Assembly (NCBI RefSeq): GCF_030272615.1
Contig: NC_081409.1
Span: 526,306,975 to 526,370,974 of the forward strand
Direction: 5' to 3'
Origin: Cryptomeria japonica
Taxonomy: Eukaryota; Streptophyta; Pinopsida; Cupressales; Cupressaceae
DNA length: 64,000 bases
Below are positions 55,990-64,000 of this stretch, one piece after another. Under the pieces are notes generated by a model that ran no database searches, was not told the origin of the DNA, and saw nothing but the letters and a program-made list of their open reading frames with translations. Within the stretch, counting starts at the first letter, position 1; every line of letters starts with the position of its first letter. The position numbers and the translations under genes were made by a program.

Positions 55990-58900
55990 ATGGCTTCATC
56001 ATCTAAGCAAGTAGAGAGGCTAATGATCACATCAGAACCTATGGAGTTGGAACAAATTGTGTCTTATAATGCTTTATCTCAAGTTCCTGATAGTGTCATT
56101 GTAAAAGGTGATTTCTCTAGCTACATTGATTGCAAAATTGAAGATTTAGGATCATTGTCAATTTATTCTTAGTTGAAATCCCTTTGCGATAAGAGAGGAA
56201 AGATTCAACTCGAGTATATTAGGGTTTATGAGAAGGGTTTTAATAATGCAACTTATTTTCTTGAGGATTTTGAAGAGGAATATATCCAAATCATTCTGAG
56301 TCATGTTCATGGTGAAAATATGTATTTGGAAAGGACACACACTATAACCAAGGAGGGTATTCAAGCTGTGACTGGTTTTTGGTCAACCGGTGAAGTTCCT
56401 AAGCTGAGGCAAATTTCTAAAGAAACTGTAACCACTTTAACCTCGTCTACCTCTGATGGGCGTGCATTTTCTATTAATAACATTAAGGACCCAATGGTTA
56501 AACTGGCTACTATGGTTATAGGCTACCATATATTCTATTCCAGTAGAATGAATAGTGTGCCATCTGTAGCAGTGCATACTGCCTATAAAATGATTGTTGG
56601 GAATGCAGATTAGGACCTTTATGAGGCCATAAGGATTCAATTAATGTTGAATCTATAGTAAATCAAGAAGGGCAATAGTCAGAAGCTCAAATTTGGTCAG
56701 TTATTGATTGGTTTATTCTTTTATTTTTAGATTTTCCTACCAGGAATTGGTGATCTTGAATGGTCTAAAGACCTACCGGTAACTTCTCAAATTGAAAAAC
56801 CGATTGAAAAGGAACAAACTACAAAAGCTGAAACTAGTAGTGGTAAGGGAAAGAAGAAGAAGGCTAAGCAAGCGCCTCCAGTGTCAAAAATTACTAGAGT
56901 GACACGAGGTGTCCAAACTAAAAAGGAACTGGAACCTAAGGTATACATAAAGAAGCAAACTGCAACAAAGAAAAGTGTTTGGTAACTGATTCTTCAAGCA
57001 GAATCTGATGATACTGATACTAAGGAAGAACCAAAGAAGGTAAAGGCAACTAGCAAGAAGTCCAAACCAGTTGAAGCTACCTCTAAGTAGACTATTCCTA
57101 TTAATGCTTTGTCTTACTAGCCTATGACTAATTTTGAGAGAACGGTAAAGACATTGGGAAGGAATAGATTTGATAATATCAAGGAATGTTTTGATTCATT
57201 TGATGAAGATCAGAAGGAACAAATTGTTCAACAGGTAATTGGCCATTTGTGTCATTACAATAGATTACCTCATGATCTTAAGAAGGATATTTCTGATTCT
57301 TTATATACTATTCTTTTGAATAAATGGGAAGAAGCTGTGAAGAAGGAAAAATAAATTATTGATAATGTATTTGTGCAATATTTTCTTGATTTGTCAAAAG
57401 ATGAGTTAATTGCATTGTTTGATAATTACAAAACTCAATTTCCTTTTAAATCGAGGAGATTAAGGATATTAAGTGGAAAGATTCAATTTGTTGAAGTTGA
57501 AACTCATCAGATAGCAAAGAAAATTCAGAATATGTGTAAACTAATAGAGTCCCAACAAGCTATTGAGAAAGATACAGTGGATATACCAGAAATGGATGAG
57601 GAAGACATAATGCAAGTTGATATTGTCTATCCTATCAAGAAGAAGGATGACACTACTTCCCAACTGGTAATTTTTGTTGATGATATACAAGATCCAATAG
57701 ATCTATCCGGAAACATCATTGCACCAGATCTGTGTTGATATGTGGTGACTGATTAGAAAAGTACTGTACATCATTGCACCAGATATGTGTTGATATGTGG
57801 TGACTAATCAACAAATTTTTTTTGCCGTTTTTTGTTGATGAAAACCGACATTGTAATAAAACCCTAAAAAGGCCGACTTTGTTTGTTGCCCTAAAAACAC
57901 ATGTTATAAGCGGCTGGGATGCTTAAGGCATTGTAAGGTTGATGTACTATTTTGCTGGATAATAAGAAAGATTGGACGACTGTGTATGGTGGACGTAACC
58001 CATTATGGGTGAACCACGTTAAATCTCTATGTTATCCGTGTCCTATTTTATTTCTTTATCTTTTGTATTTAAATCTGCATATAATTGTTAGTTCATATTT
58101 GCTTCAGATCTGCTTGAAACCCTAACAATATGCACCAACCTGAAATTACTAATTCACAGGTTAATACAATGGAGATACCGACAACTCAACCAAGTGTGGA
58201 TATTCCACCCCCAGCGGTTTCACAGGCTACTCAGGAGGAACCTGCTGAAAAAGTTGTTGTACAGACCTCTAAACAGGAGAAGGAGAAAGAACAAAAGGAA
58301 GAGAAAATTGAGAAATCTACTAAACCGGAAAAGGCATTAGTCAAACAGAAAAATGATGATGATGATGACTCATTTGGCATCAAAGGGCCTATAAATGTTG
58401 ATAATATGAGTGCATCAGAATTATTGGAGTTTGCAAATGTGATGCAATATAGAGTATAAAATAAAAGGCTTAAGGAACAGAGAATGGAAGTCGAAACCAT
58501 TCAAAATGTTGTAGATATTTTGTCAAGCCTTCTACCAGAAACTGCTATAGAGAACTTGTCAAATCCCATTGGAAATCTTGGCCAATTGGTTGTTGATGCC
58601 TCTAAAAAAACTTAAGTCCCTTGAGGAAGAAGGGAAGACCTATGTAGAGAAGAGCTATAGGAAAAAGCGAGGAGAATAGATCATGAAGGACATTGATACA
58701 GGGAGAATTTCCCTATCCCTGAATAAAGATCTGTTAAGAAAAGCTATTAAAACAGGAGGGAAAATTCTTGCATTTACATCCAATGTTTCATTCTTTTATA
58801 CTGATATCAATCAAAGGTGAAAAGAGACCGAGCAAGAAGTAGAAAAGATATGTAGTACCTACATACCTTTGCAGGATTCAATCTAAGCTTTTGACAAATC

Positions 58901-59186
58901 TGTGGATGATTTGCAAATCCGGTTAGATATCTATGACTGTGAAGAGGCAAAAAGACTCTAATCCCTGAAGGAGTTGAAGAATTTACTCAAACCAAAAGTG
59001 GACATGTTACAAAGAGCATACAAGAATGCAAAAGCAATTTTGGCTACTCCAGAGACGTGTACACTTGATTCAATGGAGGAATTATGTACACAGGTCATGA
59101 CTACAATAGAGATCACTGAAACCTTGCTAGAGATATGGGAAAATGATTTTTCTCAATTGAAGCGCACTTTTAGTGACATTTTTTAG
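55990..59186 (+). pseudogene. Element E ORF2: large protein of unknown family (broken)
   Basis: Starts MASSSKQVERL. The N-terminal domain shows IQIILSHVHGENMYLER, TITKEGIQAVTGFWSTGEVP, LTSSTSDGRAFSINNIKDP and MVIGYHIFYSSRMNSVPS; equivalent blocks occur in D ORF2. A Lys-rich linker (KGKKKKAKQAPP), a helical region, a Pro/Glu/Lys-rich segment and a C-terminal helical domain (ending KRTFSDIF) follow. Stops are mostly TAG (for example 56170, 57088 and 57118), with a frameshift near 58608. A solo LTR at 57788-58127 splits it; removing it and one copy of ATATG restores the frame. I do not recognise a catalytic motif. A PMD-like or particle-related role is only a guess. Confidence 0.7.
57788..58127 (+). 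mobile_element. Small solo LTR in element E ORF2
   Basis: TGTTGATATGTGG...ACCCTAACA, 340 bases, flanked by ATATG (57783-57787 and 58128-58132). It contains GGTGAACCACGTTAAATCTC, a phrase common near the end of Copia LTRs. A 55-base duplication (57714-57768 and 57769 onward) includes the first 20-odd bases of the LTR, so it formed after insertion. Confidence 0.85.
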
Positions 59187-59431
59187 AGAATTGCACTGAA
59201 TACTCCTTGATTCATATTTTCAAGTTTTTGTATATGTAAATATTTTGATACAAATTTTACTATATATGTATATATTTTACTTTTCAATTTGGCATTGTTG
59301 TCAAAGGGGGAGTAGTAATACATATGTGTGTTGTGAAAATTTTGTACATATGAAGGGGAGCATGTCTTGTGATATGTATGGTATATTTTTTTTTGTAAGC
59401 ACACTTAGTTGTATAGTTTGAAAATTTTCTC

Positions 59432-59540
59432 CATGTTTCCATCAATGCCAAAGGGGGAGATTGTTGGCTTGATTATGATTGTAATGAAAGACTTCATATG
59501 TTTTCATTGATGGAACATGTACACACACATATGTTTACAT
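59432..59540 (+). repeat. Element E polypurine tract hairpin and 3' LTR start
   Basis: CATGTTTCCATCAATGCC (59432-59449) pairs with CATTGATGGAACATG (59505-59519) around the tract AAGGGGGAGA (59451-59460) and the LTR start TGTTGGCTTG (59462). The LTR fragment 59462-59540 matches the first bases of 53074-54155 and is cut by element D after TACAT. Confidence 0.75.
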
Positions 59541-60349
59541 TGTTGGCATATGCACACTCCAATGAGATATTGTAGGTGATTGAAGGTTTTGTCATTGATG
59601 ACAACCTTACAATCCTATGGCACCGGCAAGGCATTACACTGGCACTAGCAAGATCAGACTCTACACCAGCACTCAGACCACCGGCACCGGCAGAGAAAGG
59701 AAGCATACCAGCACAGAGGCTGATAAGATTTTTGTTATATTGTATTTTGTTTATTATTGTAAAATCTTTGTAAGTCGACTTGGCATCATTGTAAAATGAC
59801 TCTTATATAAGAGATATTATTGTAGAACATTTTGTAATTAAGGAAGTAAAGTAGAAGATCATATTTAGGCGAAATAAGGTAGACCTATTATGTGAATTAT
59901 AGGTTAAGGGTTTATGTAAGAAGCAGAGCAGCAACCGGTACTGGATCTGGCATTATAGATGCTATTCTGAAGCAATACAAGATACTGGATTTGTATAATC
60001 CTTCATTGTAAGTTAGTGAGACTTCCCATTGAGTAGTGAGCTCTAGGCAGTTGGCCTTCCTGCATGTGCAGGCCCCTCTTGTAGTAGTAATATTCTCTTA
60101 TTAGCCAGTAAGTGAATATTGTGGGTCACAAATCCCACCAAGGCTTTTCCCACACCGGTTTCCTCGTTAAAACATTGTGTTATGGTGTGTTTCTTATGTG
60201 GTTGCTTTCATTTCTGTTTATTGCACTATTTCTTGCATACCGATACACTGTTATAATATACTCTACATGTTTTTGGTTAAGAAATTCTAATTACGGGTTA
60301 GATACTGATTCACCCCCCCCCCCTCTTAGTATCTATGGGAATCCTAACA
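59541..60349 (+). repeat. Element D 5' LTR
   Basis: TGTTGGCATATG...ATCCTAACA, 809 bases. The same family as the solo LTR at 34629-35565. Confidence 0.92.
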
Positions 60350-60351
60350 AT

Positions 60352-60362
60352 TGGTATCAGAG
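60352..60362 (+). other. Element D primer binding site
   Basis: TGGTATCAGAG, two bases after the LTR; matches the initiator-Met tRNA site for its first 11 bases. Confidence 0.9.
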
Positions 60363-60421
60363 TTTGGTCCTCTATTTTTCAGAAGCCTAACAACTTGAGG
60401 AAGATCTTGACACCGATAGAT

Positions 60422-61580
60422 ATGGAAAATCTGATGAAGCAACTAGAAGCATCTCTTTCAGACTATGATGCAGAGAAATTGAAAAATATCAAACTAGAAG
60501 ATGATCTAAAGGCATCTCAGGATATCATCTAGGCACTTCAAGAAAATCTTACCATTTCAAGAAACAAGAGAAGAGAACTTTGTGAAAAGATGCAAAATGA
60601 GAATGATAAAAAGGAATCACTTAATGATCAGATAAGCAAGCTGAAACTGGAGAACATAACAATGAAAAATGAGATGCAAGATATGACTATGATATTTTGT
60701 AAATAAATTGAAGATAGAAAGAAGAATGAAGAAGATTTGACTTGAAGACTAAGTGATGCAGAAAATGAAAACACAAGACTTAGCTATGAAAATGATTTAT
60801 TGAAGACAGATCTGATGCACACTCAGAATGACTCCAATGAACTAATGAGGTAGAAAGAAGTCTTAGAAAGAGAACTAGATACTGCAAATCAACATAAAGA
60901 GAAATTCAAGAAAAGCTCAGAGGAACTTGGTAACTTGCTGAAGAATCAAAAACCTAAGGGTGACACTTATGGAATTGGCTTTGAAGTTGGTGAAAGCTCT
61001 AGTACTGCAAATACACAGGATCATAGAAAACCGGTAAGGCAACCTAATGCTTATAAGTTCAATGGAAAATTCTTTAACTGTAATAAGTATGGTCATAGAG
61101 CAAATGAATGTAGATCTAGAAATTATCAGAATATCAACACACCCATCAGTCAATGTTCAAAATGCAACAAAGTTGGTCACAACTTTGAAAAATTGCAGAA
61201 TGAATGTGAGATGTTATGTTTGTGGAAGATTTGGACACCTATCTAATCAATGCAGAACACAAACCAGCATAGGTTATGGGAAAGCTATTCAAAAGAATAA
61301 TGTGACTTGTTATGCATGTAACAAGATTGGGCACATTGCAAAATTTTGTAGAAGTAAAGGATCACCGGTAGACAACAAAAGTTCTAGCTTGAAAGGAAAA
61401 GAAAAAATTGAAGAAGTTAAGCAAGAATTCTCAAAACAATGGATTAGAAAAGCTGATCTAAATGTTGGGAATACTCCTCCACTGGTAGAACCAATCAACA
61501 CTCCACCGGTAGAATAGAATATTACTCCACCGATAGGACAGAGTAGTACTCCACCAGCAGGAAGTTCTTCATCAAATTGA
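60422..61580 (+). pseudogene. Element D ORF1: coiled-coil protein with four zinc knuckles (broken)
   Basis: Starts MENLMKQLEASLSDYDAEKL and forms a long coiled coil to about 60950, then KGDTYGIGFEVGESSS, a linker also seen in E (KGDTYGLSF). Knuckles: FFNCNKYGHRANEC, CSKCNKVGHNFEK (frameshift near 61195), CYVCGRFGHLSNQC and CYACNKIGHIAKFC. The tail repeats NTPP/ITPP/STPP. In-frame stops are mostly TAG (60530, 60851, 61515 and others). Role as for E ORF1: a gag-like nucleic-acid-binding protein. Confidence 0.8.
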
Positions 61581-61885
61581 AGAAATTTTCCTTGAGGGTT
61601 TGGCAATCTAATGACACGTGCTATTATCCCTCGGTTAGAGATGAGAAGTTGGAAATTACTTCATTACCGGCAAACAATGTTAAGTGACTACTTAACCGAC
61701 ATGCATTAAATGTGGTAGATGGAAAATAAACTTTATAAATTTGTGATTTTGGCTCCATTTCACTTCACCAAGATTTCAAACATTCGAAGAGCGCGATATT
61801 TGTAGAGCTAAGGGATTTCGAGCAAAGAGGCAAGAACACTTCAAGCAATCAATCCATCCAAAGGCAGAAAAAGGTATTTGTCATC

Positions 61886-64000
61886 ATGGCATCCACCTCT
61901 GCACTTGAATATATAGCAAACCCTACTATAGTCGAGGTTATAAAACACCCTAGGCCCGTATTTTAACTAGTTCCTGAGGTAGCAAAGAAAGATGACAATG
62001 TAGGTGCTTTTTCCCAAATTCCAAAGGGAGTTGTTTTCACAGAAGATCCCCGAATATATATTCATTGCAACATAGAGGAATTAGGAGATGAAGAAATTAA
62101 AATCATGTATAAGACTATTATATGTGACAATTTCGGCAATGTAAAACCTGAACATAAAATTGTTGAAACCCTAGGATTCACTGAAATCCTCTGTATTCCT
62201 GAATTTCCCAAGGATGTGATTAGGATAGTCTTAAGCAGGGTACATGGTGAATTTTTTTGGTTAGATGCAATTCACAAAAATACCAAGGAAGCTGTGAAAG
62301 CTGTCATAGGGTTACCTTCCACCGATAACAAACCAGACAAAACCAAGAAGGTCTCCAATGACCTAGTAATGAACTTAACTGGTGCAACATCAGACAAAAG
62401 GTCTCTGAGAGTTAATGATGTGACTGATATTAATGGGAGATTTGTTAGCATGATTTTAGGGTACAAAGCAACATGCAAACAGACTTAACTCAGTTTCAAG
62501 TTTATGCATTAAAAGTGCTTATGATATGGTTAAAGACAATGTGAAAATTGATGTATGTGAATGGTTAAAAGATGAGTTGATTGATAACTTAGGCAAAATC
62601 AAGAAGGATAAGAAAGGAACTTTTAGATTTGGAAATCTACTTGTATGCTTGCTGCTACACATAACTAAACAGGTTCCCGATATTGGCCATAAGAATCTTG
62701 GATTTGATATACCGATAGGAAAACAGTTAACAGACCTATTCAATAACATGGGTGAGAACAAAGAAAAGAACATTCATGATTATTTTCAAGCACTAAAGGT
62801 TAGGATGAACAAAAGAATCAGACTATCAAAGAAAATTGTCAACAAATACAAAGATGATATATGTTTTATAATCAAAAAGGATGAGATCTGGATGGAAGCA
62901 GTCATCCCAAGAACAATCTGGGTAACAGAGATGGGTTATGAGACTGATGATCATATAATTGAGACTTATGCTAAAGCACTTCTTGAAGCTCCAAATGAAC
63001 CAAAAGAAGAAGTATTTGGTAGTGCTGAGACCATAGAAAAACAAATTCAATCTAAGAAAAGAGTGAAAAAGGTTGAAGCAGTAGTGAGAAGAGGTTCTAG
63101 ACAAGCTAAGGCTATTAAAGAAGATGTATTGAAACAAACCGATATCACTGAGTATGAGTTAGGAACTCTACAGCCTGAGACTCACCTATCACCGGTAGCT
63201 ACTTCTTTGGAGAGTGACATGCCTGTAGCTTTCAAAAGAGTTGTAAGGAAAAGATATACTTCACCGACATCTACACCTTTGCCTAGAAGGACTAGACAGA
63301 AACAATAGGCAGTAAGGTCACCAGTTAGAAAGACAACACCAAAGAAAAAGTTGACACCAAAGAAGAAGAAGACTAAACAAAACTTGGCCCCTCTTGACAA
63401 ATTGCTATATGAAATCAAAGAGGAAGGGAAACTAAAAAACATAGGAAAGGTCTATGATACATTGTCAGCAGATGACAAAGAACAAGTTGAAAATAGTGTT
63501 ATTTTACACATGGACATCTATAAGAAGTTCTTAATGGAAGTAATAGATGATCTACCAGATGAATTGTTCAAAAGATTGGAAGCAAGAAGACAAGCTGTTG
63601 TAGAGCTTGATAAGAAAATCAAAATTGAAAAGTTACTTGTTGTTTATCCAGTAAACTCACCTAAGGAGATAGATGACTTAATTGTTGAAGCCAACCAGTC
63701 AGTATTCTCTACTGCACACCGACATATTGCATTAATGGTTGGAAGAGTGAATGAAGTAACAGAGGAAATAGAAAATGCATGGGACATATTTCTTGTTGAG
63801 AAAGAAAAATAGGAAGAATACAGGAACCCCAAACCAATAAAGGTATATCAGAAGGAGAGAGACAAGGGTAAAGGAAAGGTTGGTGGACCTTCGAGCATCA
63901 AAGTTAAAGATAACTTATCTCCACCACCTCAAATTACATCACCGGTAAAAACTACTGAAGATCAACCAGCAGATGAGAGTATGGACATAGAGGATATAAA
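61886..64000 (+). pseudogene. Element D ORF2: large protein of unknown family (partial, broken)
   Basis: Starts MASTSALEYIANPTIVEVI at 61886. Conserved blocks shared with E ORF2: SQIPKGVVFTEDPRIYIHCN, VIRIVLSRVHGEFFWLDAIH, NTKEAVKAVIGLPSTDNKPD, LTGATSDKRSLRVNDVTDIN and FVSMILGYK. After a frameshift near 62482 it continues DNVKIDVCEWLKDELIDNLG, then FRFGNLLVCLLLHITKQVPD. A Lys/Arg-rich linker and a helical C-terminal part follow (LYEIKEEGKLKNIGKVYDTL). Stops: TAA near 61964, TAG at 63306 and 63810. It is open to the window edge. No catalytic motif is recognised. Confidence 0.72.

Larger units (their letters stand above)
53074..64000 (+). mobile_element. Element E: non-autonomous Copia-like LTR element (3' LTR split by D)
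   Basis: 5' LTR 53074-54155, iMet PBS, ORF1 (coiled coil plus zinc knuckles), ORF2 (unknown protein), polypurine tract 59451-59460, and the first 79 bases of the 3' LTR (59462-59540) before element D interrupts. The rest of the 3' LTR lies beyond the window. There is no protease, integrase or reverse transcriptase and no room for them, so it must depend on enzymes of other elements. Confidence 0.88.
59541..64000 (+). mobile_element. Element D: non-autonomous Copia-like LTR element (3' end outside the window)
   Basis: 5' LTR, PBS, ORF1 (coiled coil with zinc knuckles) and ORF2 (unknown family) in the same order as E, but with different LTRs. It is inserted in E's 3' LTR. The window ends inside ORF2, so polymerase genes further right cannot be fully excluded; by analogy with E they are probably absent. 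Confidence 0.85.

Noticed and set aside
1-64000. Reassigned TAG codon (amber read-through) as an explanation for the many TAG stops
   Set aside because: The stops coincide with frameshifts, deletions and lost catalytic residues, and TGA at CGA-type sites is also present. Deamination of methylated cytosine explains both; nothing suggests a variant code in a plant nucleus.
1-64000. CRISPR arrays, bacterial operons, ribosome binding sites
   Set aside because: The repeats are tandem, without unique spacers of even size, and all context is eukaryotic.

Overview
This window is nuclear DNA of a seed plant with a large, retrotransposon-packed genome. Every recognisable coding region belongs to a transposable element: plant L1-type LINEs with DUF4283-like and CCHC ORF1 proteins and an RNase H at the end of ORF2, Copia elements with iMet primer sites, a Tat/Ogre-like gypsy element, and a tRNA-type SINE. 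I see no cellular gene, rRNA, tRNA or CRISPR array. A conifer-like gymnosperm is plausible from the accessory proteins, but that is an impression from memory, not proof.

Layout. 1-7640 (minus): LINE-1 with ORF1, ORF2 and, overlapping the ORF2 stop, a third long ORF that runs off the window edge. 7641-8700: a small plus-strand LINE-like 3' end, a GC-rich foldback and an AT microsatellite. 8700-15108 (plus): LINE-2 with ORF1, ORF2, an intact 234-aa ORF3, a 3' stem-loop and poly(A). 15109-22083: gene-free sequence with a possible gypsy LTR start, a SINE with a target-site duplication (TSD), long TA/TG/CA microsatellites and a minus-strand solo LTR.

22084-52425 (plus): a Copia element (A) with both LTRs and TSD CATGG. 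It is split by two nested elements. Copia B (24206-30213, minus) has TSD GATCC and equal-length LTRs. Gypsy C (30535-49074, minus) is a Tat/Ogre-like element with two RNase H domains. A deletion at C's right end also removed A's integrase. C carries an antisense gene with a TATA box, an intron and a plant-mobile-domain (PMD) protein; that gene holds a solo LTR with TSD GAGGA.

53074-64000 (plus): two related non-autonomous LTR elements. E (from 53074) and D (59541 onward, inserted in E's 3' LTR) lack protease, integrase and reverse transcriptase. Each encodes a coiled-coil protein with four zinc knuckles (ORF1) and a second large protein of unrecognised family (ORF2). E's ORF2 holds a further small solo LTR with TSD ATATG.

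The strongest candidates for something undescribed are: (i) the ORF1/ORF2 cassette shared by D and E; (ii) PMD-like accessory proteins in LINE, gypsy and non-autonomous LTR elements; (iii) a hairpin enclosing the polypurine tract at the 3' LTR junction whose arms differ between families but still pair; (iv) a repeated TCGTACGA palindrome at both ends of the gypsy interior. Almost all elements are broken. In-frame stops are strongly biased to TAG, with TGA next, which points to deamination of methylated CAG and CGA codons.
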